This document shows positions 38,618 to 46,551 of a stretch of DNA of 64,000 bases, piece by piece. Position numbers and translations under genes: made by a program. The notes under the pieces were generated by a model. The model saw only the letters and a program-made list of their open reading frames with translations, was not told the origin of the DNA and made no database searches. Numbering within the stretch: the first letter of the stretch is position 1; every line of letters begins with the position of its first letter. Source of the DNA: Ogataea parapolymorpha DL-1 (lineage: Eukaryota; Ascomycota; Pichiomycetes; Pichiales; Pichiaceae); assembly GCF_000187245.1 (NCBI RefSeq), contig NC_027863.1, positions 1,229,629 through 1,293,628 of the forward strand. The letters run 5' to 3'.

Positions 38618-39262
38618 CTAGACGTCGAGCTTCTTGATGGCATGGAAGAGCAGCGTCAGGTCGATGAGTCGGGGGGAGGGGTCAGGTTCGTTCTGTAGCA
38701 GGGCCAGCTGTGTGTTCAGCTCATTGATCTGACGCAGCTTGCTGTACTCATCGGGCGTGGGTCTGCGCGAGGCTAGCGTGCGCAGAAATGTTTGGATGTT
38801 AGCGATGCGTGCGTGGAACGTGTCGAGGCCGGTTTTAGCGTCGTTGGCCAGCTGCGTCGCCGACTTCTGCGACGTGTCTGCAGCGGCGATTGTGTTGAGA
38901 CCAATTTCTTCGAACGGGGTAGGCTTGATCTCAATTTTGATCGATTTTCCTTCGACAAATGCGCTGGGCGTGCCGTTCACACGCAGTGACACTGGTTTTA
39001 TTTTTGTCGGGAGATCTATTGTGTCGTGGTCCGCCGTCTGGTACGACCCTAGCAGCTCTAAATGCGGATACACCTCGTGGAAGAGGGCCAGACGTTCTTG
39101 GAGCCCGTCGGTGGTGTCGATTTCGAATCCGAGGAACAAGGCGTACGTCTGCGATTCCGACTCGTATACTCCGAGAATGCCGCCAGCGACCGGACCTTTG
39201 ACACGAGTCTGGTGTTCAGAGATGTGCAGAAGTAGCAGAGGATGTAAAATGGCCAGCGACAT
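38618..39262 (-). CDS. MPN-domain protein resembling COP9 signalosome subunit 6
   Basis: 214 aa. The N-terminal MPN-like fold (residues 1-125) begins ILHPLLLLHISEHQTR, continues GGILGVYESESQTYALFLGFEI and ends LELLGSYQT. The catalytic JAMM residues (HxHx10D) are absent, so it is a structural MPN-minus subunit. The C-terminal half is helical, with a two-helix hairpin that ends LRQINELNTQLALLQ, comparable to CSN6. Rpn8 and eIF3f share this fold, but the start and LGSYQT region fit CSN6 best. The CSN deneddylates cullins. Confidence 0.6.
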   Translation of the reverse strand: MSLAILHPLLLLHISEHQTRVKGPVAGGILGVYESESQTYALFLGFEIDTTDGLQERLALFHEVYPHLELLGSYQTADHDTIDLPTKIKPVSLRVNGTPSAFVEGKSIKIEIKPTPFEEIGLNTIAAADTSQKSATQLANDAKTGLDTFHARIANIQTFLRTLASRRPTPDEYSKLRQINELNTQLALLQNEPDPSPRLIDLTLLFHAIKKLDV

Positions 39263-39357
39263 GTAAAAGTCAGGTTGGCGCGGCTGCGGATATTCACCTA
39301 TGAATTATTTATTCAAATTAAGAATTAATTATTTGTGAATATTAATTTGGAGCATGA

Positions 39358-39364
39358 TTAGTAA
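39358..39364. promoter_or_regulatory. Yap1-type element before the aldo-keto reductase gene
   Basis: TTAGTAA, the reverse of the canonical Yap1 site TTACTAA, lies 157 bp upstream of the reductase ATG in an AT-rich stretch. A second copy precedes the old yellow enzyme gene. A 7-mer can occur by chance, so support is moderate. Confidence 0.35.
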
Positions 39365-39520
39365 AATCTAAGTATTTGACAAATCTTAATTCTCACACCC
39401 TTTTTTTCAGGACCGAAACGCTATTGTCTAATTTCTTATCTTGGTGGAGAGCGCGTGTTCTGCATCCTACGGTGGGCACGGTGGCCATAAAAAGGTTTAG
39501 CCTTCTTCATTACGCCAACC

Positions 39521-40456
39521 ATGAGCACACCAACCACTATTCTCAACAACGGCGTTGTGATGCCGCTAGTCGGCCTCGGAACATGGCAATCCAAGCCCAA
39601 TGAGGTTGCCCTTGCCGTCGAGCACGCGCTGAAAAACGGATACAAGCACATTGACACCGCCGCCATCTACGGAAACGAAGCTGAGGTTGGAGAGGGTATC
39701 AGTAAAAGCGGTGTTCCAAGAGAAGACATCTTTGTGACCACCAAACTATGGAACTCCCACCACGCGCCAGAGGACGTGCTGCCGGCATTGGAGGAGAGTT
39801 TGAAAAAACTGCAGTTGGACTACGTCGACCTCTACCTGATGCACTATCCGCTGGCGTGCGACAAGGCCGCCTTTCTGGAGTCGTTTGCGTCTAATCCCGT
39901 TGACATCGACTATGTGGACACTTGGAAAGCCATGGAGAAGCTTCTGGACACGGGCAAGGTTCGGGCGATTGGTATCTCAAATTTCTGCTTGAGCGAGACC
40001 AAACGGCTGCTGGAAAGCTGCACGATCAAGCCCCAGGTCCACCAGATGGAAATGCACCCATACCTCAAGCAGGACAAGTTTTTGGAGTTCCACAAGGAGA
40101 ACGATATCCACGTGACTGCTTACTCTGCGTTTGGTAACCAGAACTCGACGTACGAAGTGGGTGAGGAACCTAAAATCCTCGAACACCCAACGGTGGTCGC
40201 CATCGCTGAAAAGCTGGGAAAGACTCCGGCACAGGTTTTGGTTGCGTGGGCGGTGCAGAGAGGCACGTCTGTGATCCCCAAGAGTGTCACTCCCAAGCGG
40301 ATCGACGAAAATCTGGGCGGCCAGTCTGTGGAACTGTCGCCAGAGGACTTTTCCGCAATTTCTGACCTCGGCTTCCAAAAACGGTACTCCGACTTTGGCC
40401 CGCTAGTTGGGTATTGGTACTACAGAGACCTGGAGTGTCCGGGGAAAAAGCCATGA
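39521..40456 (+). CDS. Aldo-keto reductase, Gcy1/Ypr1 type
   Basis: 311-aa NADPH-dependent carbonyl reductase. The catalytic tetrad is visible: D45 and Y50 (HIDTAAIYGNE), K75 (TTKLWNS) and H108 (LYLMHYPL). The cofactor end is also clear, with VIPKSVTPKRIDEN near residue 255. In yeast close relatives (Gcy1, Ypr1, Gre3) reduce aldehydes and ketones and can oxidise glycerol; the true substrate here is open. The C-terminal loop, which sets substrate range, is unusual (GYWYYRDLECPGKKP). TATA-like ATAAAAAG is at about 39487 and a Yap1-type element further upstream. Confidence 0.88.
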   Translation: MSTPTTILNNGVVMPLVGLGTWQSKPNEVALAVEHALKNGYKHIDTAAIYGNEAEVGEGISKSGVPREDIFVTTKLWNSHHAPEDVLPALEESLKKLQLDYVDLYLMHYPLACDKAAFLESFASNPVDIDYVDTWKAMEKLLDTGKVRAIGISNFCLSETKRLLESCTIKPQVHQMEMHPYLKQDKFLEFHKENDIHVTAYSAFGNQNSTYEVGEEPKILEHPTVVAIAEKLGKTPAQVLVAWAVQRGTSVIPKSVTPKRIDENLGGQSVELSPEDFSAISDLGFQKRYSDFGPLVGYWYYRDLECPGKKP

Positions 40457-40596
40457 GGCGAAGCTGTATAATCGGGACTCCACCAAGATAAGGTAAAAAA
40501 ATGCCGCACCGCCGCATATGGTGGAGATGGCGCCTTGCAGATTCACTGGGTGGAGGATAGATATCTAGGTTTGAATATATACACCTTCCATCTCCC

Positions 40597-41598
40597 ATGT
40601 GCCCCACAATGGAATCCAGCGTGCCTATTATTGATTTCAACGCCTTCCATGAGGGCACTTTTGAAGAGCGTCGCAGGGTCGGCGAAGAGGTCGTCAAGGC
40701 CATGTCGGAGGTCGGCTTTCTCTACATTGTGAACCACGGCATCTCGGCCGCCGACCAGGAGCGCATGTTTGAGTGGAGCAAGGCTTTTTTTGAGCTTTCA
40801 GAGGAGCAGAAACTCAAGTGCGAACATCCAAAAGACGGCGCACACCACCGTGGGTGGTCTCACGTGGGGAGAGAAAAAGTTGTGCAGATGGTGTTTGACC
40901 GGACACAGATCGAGCAGCTGCGCAAGATCCCGGACGTTAAGGAGTCGTTTGATCTTGGCAACGAGGAGACCAAGGAGTTGGAGAACTTCTGGCCGGACGA
41001 AACAGACATCCCAGCTTTCAAGGAGTACTGCCTCTACTACTTCAAGTTGTGCACCGTGCTGTCGAAGAAAATCCTGCGTGCCATTGCCTTGGGCATGGGC
41101 CTCGACGAGGAGTTCCTGACATCTTACCACACGCGGTCCAACAACCAGCTCAGATTACTGCACTATCCGCCCACGCCGGTGGAGGACCTGAAATCGGGCA
41201 AGGCAGAGCGCATAGCAGCACATACGGACTTTGGAACGTTCACCATGCTATTGCAAGACTCGTGCGGCGGACTTCAGGTCGAGTCGCCACACAACAAGGG
41301 TCATTTTCTTCCAGCCCCGTATGTCCCTGGCTCGTTGGTGATCAACACGGGCGATTTCCTGATGAGATGGTCCAACGACAAACTCAAGTCCACTCTGCAC
41401 CGCGTGACGGCCCCACCTGTCGACCAGGGCACCGGAATGACGAGAGTCAGGTACTCTATCCCCTACTTTGTGTCTGCAGACAGAGATGAGGTGGTGGACG
41501 CGCTTCCAGGTACGTTCTCCGAGGACAACCCGAAGAAGTACTCGCCAATTACTTCTGGAGATTATCTAGCTATGAGATTGAATGCAACATACACATAA
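40597..41598 (+). CDS. 2-oxoglutarate/Fe(II)-dependent dioxygenase, isopenicillin-N-synthase-like family
   Basis: 333-aa non-haem iron oxygenase. The iron triad is visible: H209 and D211 in HTDFGTFTML and H268 in STLHRV. The 2-oxoglutarate-binding RxS follows in RVRYSIPYF. The N-terminal DIOX_N part (VPIIDFNAF, EVGFLYIVNHGIS) is complete. Fungal members include thymine/uracil hydroxylases, xanthine dioxygenase and secondary-metabolite enzymes; the substrate is unknown. A second ATG 12 bp downstream (MESSVPIIDF) is an equally good start because a TATA-like element (ATATATA) ends only about 16 bp before the first. Its stop lies 1 bp from that of the hydantoinase gene, so it borders the nitrogen-related cluster. 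Confidence 0.85.
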   Translation: MCPTMESSVPIIDFNAFHEGTFEERRRVGEEVVKAMSEVGFLYIVNHGISAADQERMFEWSKAFFELSEEQKLKCEHPKDGAHHRGWSHVGREKVVQMVFDRTQIEQLRKIPDVKESFDLGNEETKELENFWPDETDIPAFKEYCLYYFKLCTVLSKKILRAIALGMGLDEEFLTSYHTRSNNQLRLLHYPPTPVEDLKSGKAERIAAHTDFGTFTMLLQDSCGGLQVESPHNKGHFLPAPYVPGSLVINTGDFLMRWSNDKLKSTLHRVTAPPVDQGTGMTRVRYSIPYFVSADRDEVVDALPGTFSEDNPKKYSPITSGDYLAMRLNATYT

Positions 41599-41599
41599 T

Positions 41600-44521
41600 C
41601 TAATAGGCATATTCCTGAATAACCGACATAGGTTTGCTGTATGTCGAGATCGGCTTGTACTCAAAGTCCAAATCAAAGCCTGCTGGCCCGCCAATGCGGA
41701 CACCTCGTTCTGTGTCGGTCCATTTGTTGCTAGGGGCAATCCCAAGAACGAAAACGAGCAGTCCGTAGCGATAGTCACTGGTGCCGACAGCCTCGCCGGT
41801 AGCAGCGTCGACGACGGCAATAAGGTCTGGCACGGAACACACGATCTCCTCATTAGTACCGTCTGCGTCGGTGGTCTTGCAGTAGATGTTTTCGTTTTTG
41901 AACGGAATGGTCATCTTGCGTCTCGCACCGTCAACCTCTTCGATAACGACTTCCCCCCACGCATGGCCTTTGAAAAGTTTCCGCTCCACGTCGACAATCT
42001 TGCCCGAAAATAGCAGCTTTCCCGTGTTGTTGACCGACTCGAGGATCCGCTGAGGCAGCTTGTCGATCTCGGCTTTTTGGCGTGCAATCTTTACGGCACG
42101 GCCGATTCTCCACGCCAGCGAGATCGAGCCATGAATGTTCTTCTCTTCCACATCTTTCAAACTCATTGGCGGGTTCACCACCCCCACTTTAGACCCAAGC
42201 TCAGCCAACGACGCACGCATGGTTTTCTCCAGCAGAAGGTCCGATTTCGAGCTTGCCATGATCACCGAGTTGCCGTTCCCGTTTGCAAATACCATTGGCG
42301 CATAGAAACACTCGCCTTCAGGGGTACAAACGACCGGTGTCGTTTGCCAGTGCGTGGGGTACGCCCTACCCATTGTGTCGCAGTCGACAACCGGCAGATT
42401 TAGTCGCGACGAAGCAGAAATCTGGAACGTGCACAGTCCGTTCCCGCCGCCAATCTCAATAGGAAACAGCAGCTCCGGCTTCCTGTTGATGTACTTGGCC
42501 ATTATGTCATACGACTCCATTAAAGCCTCGCCCAGCATTTGCTCATGCGAAACCGTTGGCGAGCCCGCGTAGCACACACCCACAATGCTTCCCTCTCCTT
42601 TGATGTACCGGTGAGCGTCCTCAAGATCCACCACAGTGACAGTGTCACCCTGGCGCAAGTAATTTCTCACCTCGAGCATATACGAGTACGGGTTTCCGCC
42701 GCCGCCACAGCCCAGGATGTAGGCACCGATAGCCAAAAAGTCTAGGTCCACTTCGGACAACACCCACTGTCTGTCTTTGTTAATGGTAGGCCTGTAGGTC
42801 GTGTAGTCAATTTCCTCCTCAACAGCAGTGTTTGTTTCCTCATACAGTGACTTTTTGACAATATCGCGGGTACCGGACTCAAACTGTCCTTCGTCCACCT
42901 CCAATTTTGGAGCTTTAGAATAGTCCACGTCCGCGACGATTTTGATCACAAACTCAAACGTGTTGGGCACGTACGGGATAGCATCGGTAGACACAAAAAC
43001 GGTCTCGATGGTGTCCTCAAGACCACCTTTGGCTAGGATTTTTTCTATGGCTTTTTTTCTGAGCTTTTCCAGCACTTCCTCCTTCGATGTGGTTCCTGGA
43101 GCCAGCAATTTAATCTCACTAATCTCCACCGACACCTTGCCCATGGCAGCCCCAATGGCATTGGCGACGCTGTAGAATGGCGGCCTAATAACGGCGGACG
43201 CACCGTCCAAATGCTCTGGCACAATAAACGAGCCACCGCCGACAGCAAGAACAGTGATGTCGTCCGGGCTGGTCTTCATGCGGTCAATTGCCTTCTCAAC
43301 CATTACTTTGGCCCGCTTCTGGAACGCAGCAAGATACTCAGGACTGAACTTGTCTTTGACATGAGAAACTGTTCCGATCTCTAGACTGCCACCCTGCAAC
43401 AGCTCTGCTGCAACGGCACAGTCGGTGGCAGTAACGTCTGACCCACCAAAAACCAGCGCACGCTTAACAATCTCCGAACCGGTAGAGTCTGGGCCAATTG
43501 TTAAAGCGTCACCGGCACCTCTGACTAATGAGCCACCGCCAAGTCCAATGCTCTCAACGTGAGGCATGGAAAAGTTCATTTTGACACCACCGACAATCGA
43601 GTAGGAAGAGGACTGTCTTGGAAACCCAGTAGACAGCAACAGCCCCACATCGGTTGTTGTGCCGCCGACGTCGAGCACAATGGCACTCTTTCCGTGGGTT
43701 TTTGCCAGAAAAGACGCTCCTCGCATGGAGTTCGTGGCTCCAGAGGAAAAAGTCCGGATTGGCAGGCTCAAAGCCTCTGCTGCAGAAAGAATAGTGCCGT
43801 CGTTCTGTGTCAAAAAGACCGGACAGCTGAGCCCCAGTTTCTTGATTGCATTGGCAAACGAAGAAATGATCTTTTCTGCAAAATGGAGAATAGAGGCATT
43901 CAGGATCGTGGCGTTCTCTCTTTCCAGAAAACCAATCCCCGACACCTGATGCGAAACGCTCACTTTTGCGTGGGGGATCTCCTCCAGAATGATTTCCTTG
44001 ACAAGTTCCTCCTGTTCTGGCTTCATGTGCGAGAAAATACCAATCACCGCAAAGGAGGTAATGCCAAGTTCTTTGGCCTTACGCACATGTTCCAGCACTT
44101 CCTCCTTTTTCACTGGCTGAATTTCGTTTCCATCAACATGAAATCCGCCGTTCAAATAGCCAATATATCCCTTGATTACAGCAGTCAGCCCGCTCGGGAA
44201 GTCTGAAAATGGATAAACGTGTCTGGAATAAGGGCCACAGAGTCTCAGCACAGCCACCTTGTCAAGCCGTGCGCGGTCTTGCTCGACAACGGCATTGATA
44301 AAGTGGGTCGTTCCTATAGTCACAGAGGCCACGTCTTTCTTATCGACGTTCTTATGGTCCACAAACAGCTTGGAGATTCCTTTTTGAATGCTGTCGGAAA
44401 CCTCAGCAGATGTGACCATCTTATTCCACGCAAGGACCCCATGGGAATCTGTGTTGATTTTGGTGGGGTCAATGAGCACCGAATCTGTGTTTGTTCCGCC
44501 AACGTCGACACCAATTAGCAT
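41600..44521 (-). CDS. Hydantoinase/oxoprolinase-DUF917 fusion protein
   Basis: 973 aa. The N-terminal part (residues 1-about 540) is a hydantoinase A/5-oxoprolinase ATPase fold: GVDVGGTNTDSVLID phosphate loop, TIGTTHFINAV, a second LDVGGTTTDVG, and GLGGGS/GGGSFIVP. The C-terminal part (about 600-960) is DUF917, with GAYILGCGGGGNPYSYM and IEIGGGNGLCTFQ. Members hydrolyse cyclic amides such as hydantoins or 5-oxoproline using ATP; the substrate is not known here. It is divergent from an NCS1 permease across 308 bp that holds four GATAAG boxes, so the pair probably imports and opens a cyclic ureide under nitrogen control. TATA (TTATATAA) is at 44553-44560. Confidence 0.85.
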   Translation of the reverse strand: MLIGVDVGGTNTDSVLIDPTKINTDSHGVLAWNKMVTSAEVSDSIQKGISKLFVDHKNVDKKDVASVTIGTTHFINAVVEQDRARLDKVAVLRLCGPYSRHVYPFSDFPSGLTAVIKGYIGYLNGGFHVDGNEIQPVKKEEVLEHVRKAKELGITSFAVIGIFSHMKPEQEELVKEIILEEIPHAKVSVSHQVSGIGFLERENATILNASILHFAEKIISSFANAIKKLGLSCPVFLTQNDGTILSAAEALSLPIRTFSSGATNSMRGASFLAKTHGKSAIVLDVGGTTTDVGLLLSTGFPRQSSSYSIVGGVKMNFSMPHVESIGLGGGSLVRGAGDALTIGPDSTGSEIVKRALVFGGSDVTATDCAVAAELLQGGSLEIGTVSHVKDKFSPEYLAAFQKRAKVMVEKAIDRMKTSPDDITVLAVGGGSFIVPEHLDGASAVIRPPFYSVANAIGAAMGKVSVEISEIKLLAPGTTSKEEVLEKLRKKAIEKILAKGGLEDTIETVFVSTDAIPYVPNTFEFVIKIVADVDYSKAPKLEVDEGQFESGTRDIVKKSLYEETNTAVEEEIDYTTYRPTINKDRQWVLSEVDLDFLAIGAYILGCGGGGNPYSYMLEVRNYLRQGDTVTVVDLEDAHRYIKGEGSIVGVCYAGSPTVSHEQMLGEALMESYDIMAKYINRKPELLFPIEIGGGNGLCTFQISASSRLNLPVVDCDTMGRAYPTHWQTTPVVCTPEGECFYAPMVFANGNGNSVIMASSKSDLLLEKTMRASLAELGSKVGVVNPPMSLKDVEEKNIHGSISLAWRIGRAVKIARQKAEIDKLPQRILESVNNTGKLLFSGKIVDVERKLFKGHAWGEVVIEEVDGARRKMTIPFKNENIYCKTTDADGTNEEIVCSVPDLIAVVDAATGEAVGTSDYRYGLLVFVLGIAPSNKWTDTERGVRIGGPAGFDLDFEYKPISTYSKPMSVIQEYAY

Positions 44522-44829
44522 TTTTGTTTGGCGGAAATTAAAAAAGAGTAGCTTATATAAATTGTGTTCTTATCGGAGGAGATGGCTTCCGAAGTGGGAT
44601 CTTATCCGACACGCTTAGTCCACCGTCGATCTGAGGTTAATCTCAAGAGCCTGCGTCTTAATTTGTTCTAACAATAACTTGATAAGCCTTCCTCCACCGA
44701 GAACTGGCCGCCTAGCGGTCTGCCCACCGAATTAAGAAGTTATCGATAAGGCACCTGTAATATCGGGATTTTCAAGATATGCGCAAAACTATAAAGCAGC
44801 TCTGCATGCCCGGCTAAACCCCAAAAGCC
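44522..44829. promoter_or_regulatory. GATA-rich divergent promoter of hydantoinase and NCS1 permease
   Basis: A 308-bp stretch without a gene. GATAAG hexamers occur at 44569-44574 and 44601-44606 (minus strand) and at 44681-44686 and 44745-44750 (plus), the last touching a TTATC so that TTATCGATAA is formed. Each gene has its own TATA box (44553-44560 for the hydantoinase, 44790-44796 for the permease). A CCG-N5-CGG everted pair lies at 44708-44718. In yeasts, clustered GATAAG sites bind Gln3/Gat1-type factors. Confidence 0.7.
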
Positions 44830-46542
44830 ATGTCTCAAGATTGGAAAGTCCACGACCTGGGTATTCCAAACCCGTTCAATGACCCCTGGATTGTCAGGAT
44901 GATCAAGAATCCCGAGAAGCTACCGGCATCGGAGCTTTTTGCTGTTCCGAAAGACGAGAACTCCGAATACGATAACGATCGCTGGACAAACAGAGATTTG
45001 ATTCCAATACCAAAAGACCGTCAAACATGGACTGCCATGTCTTACTTTGGCTACTGGGCAGTTGCTGGAATGGGTATCCCTACATGGTCTATGGGATCCT
45101 CCGCCCTCGCTTACGGTTTGAACTGTAAGCAGGCTCTCGCAGCTATAGCTGGTGGTGCTATCATTGTCGGTGTTATTGCGGTGCTTATTGGTATCATTGG
45201 CCAAAAGTGTAGGATCGGCTACACTGTCTCCTCAAGAGCCGCCTACGGCTTCTATGGCTGCTACCTGCCCATCGCAATCAAATCCTTTATTGCGTGTATT
45301 TGGCAGGGTTTACATTTCTACTACATGGGCCAAGCCCTTGTGGGTACTATTGGTTCGCTAGCGCCGACATTTATCACTGGAACTATGGGCGAGGCTTTCT
45401 CTGACTGGAGTCCACTAACGAAGAACGAGCTTTTAGGTGTGTTTTTGGCAATCATCCTGTTTACCGTGATGATGCTTATTCCACCAGAGAAAATGCAGCC
45501 AATGGTGCATATATCGTTTATCCTCCAGACAGGATCTTTCTTTGGTCTCATGGGCTGGGCCATCCACGCCAACGGCGGCAAGCTGGGTCCTCTGTGGAAC
45601 AGAGAGCAAACAACGAGCACTGGTCCAGGCTGGGCAGCGTTTTTCATGATCACCAACATTTGCGGGTCAAATTCAGGTGTTCTGGGCCAAAGTGACTGGA
45701 CGAGATACGCGAAAACCAGGTTTGCACCAAACTTTAGTCAGATCGTTACCGCTCCTGTGACATTGTTCTTGACGGCAGCCATGGGCATTTTTGCTTCCGC
45801 CGCCATGGAGCCAGTGCTGGGTGACATTTACTGGAATCCAGTGACTTTGCTTCCAAAATTACTGACCCACTACAACTTTAGCCCTTCAGTGCGCGCTGGG
45901 GTGTTCTTTGCGTCCTTTGGAATTATCTCTGGACAACTGTGGCAGGCCGTGCTTCTTACAGCTTGCAGCACCGGAATGGACATTTCTGGATTTGCTCCGA
46001 AATATATCAATATCCGCCGCGGAAGCTACGTTATGACTGCTATCGGATTGGTTTGTCAGCCATGGAAACTTCTTGCCACCTCCAACACTTTCTTGACCGT
46101 CTTGTCCGGCTTTTCTGTGTTTGTGGGTCCTCTTGTTGGGGGTGCCATTGCAGATTTCTTCGTTGTCAGAAGAATGAAGTATAGAATGCGCGATCTATAC
46201 AGATGCCACGATTCTATCTACTGGACCAGATGGGGGCTCAATTGGAGAGGGCTGACTTCTTTTGCCATTGGTTCACTGCCAACTTTCCCTGGGCTTGTTT
46301 GCACAGCAGGAAATTACCCTATGCCTTCTGGCTACGAGAAATTCTACAATCTGACTTATCTTGTCGGACTGCTAACCACGTTTGTTGTGCATTCGCTAAT
46401 TGGTTATTTCTTTCCTCCCCCCGGCGTGGGACTCGAAGCCCCATATTATGAGAAAGACTTGGAGGTGGAAACCGAAATATTGGATTCGGAAAAAACTAAC
46501 TACGTCGCAAAAGTCGTGGAGGACAACTCGAGCTCAGTGTAG
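44830..46542 (+). CDS. NCS1-family nucleobase/cyclic ureide permease (Fur4/Dal4-like)
   Basis: 570-aa plasma-membrane symporter with about 12 membrane helices. NCS1 features are the start NxDLIPIPKDRQTW, the TM1 string ISYxGYWAVAGM-like (SYFGYWAVAG), SRAAYGFYG after TM3, GSNSGVLGQSDWTRYAK between TM6 and TM7, and FxGPLVGGAIADFFVVRR. Yeast relatives take up uracil, uridine, allantoin or thiamine, and the bacterial relative Mhp1 carries hydantoins. The divergent hydantoinase/oxoprolinase gene makes a hydantoin-like substrate attractive, but this is inference. Its stop is 9 bp from the stop of the convergent C2H2 regulator. Confidence 0.9.
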   Translation: MSQDWKVHDLGIPNPFNDPWIVRMIKNPEKLPASELFAVPKDENSEYDNDRWTNRDLIPIPKDRQTWTAMSYFGYWAVAGMGIPTWSMGSSALAYGLNCKQALAAIAGGAIIVGVIAVLIGIIGQKCRIGYTVSSRAAYGFYGCYLPIAIKSFIACIWQGLHFYYMGQALVGTIGSLAPTFITGTMGEAFSDWSPLTKNELLGVFLAIILFTVMMLIPPEKMQPMVHISFILQTGSFFGLMGWAIHANGGKLGPLWNREQTTSTGPGWAAFFMITNICGSNSGVLGQSDWTRYAKTRFAPNFSQIVTAPVTLFLTAAMGIFASAAMEPVLGDIYWNPVTLLPKLLTHYNFSPSVRAGVFFASFGIISGQLWQAVLLTACSTGMDISGFAPKYINIRRGSYVMTAIGLVCQPWKLLATSNTFLTVLSGFSVFVGPLVGGAIADFFVVRRMKYRMRDLYRCHDSIYWTRWGLNWRGLTSFAIGSLPTFPGLVCTAGNYPMPSGYEKFYNLTYLVGLLTTFVVHSLIGYFFPPPGVGLEAPYYEKDLEVETEILDSEKTNYVAKVVEDNSSSV

Positions 46543-46551
46543 CTCGCTGAT

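Noticed and set aside
43559..44206. 215-codon open frame antisense to the hydantoinase gene
   Set aside because: Shadow of a conserved gene; no motif.
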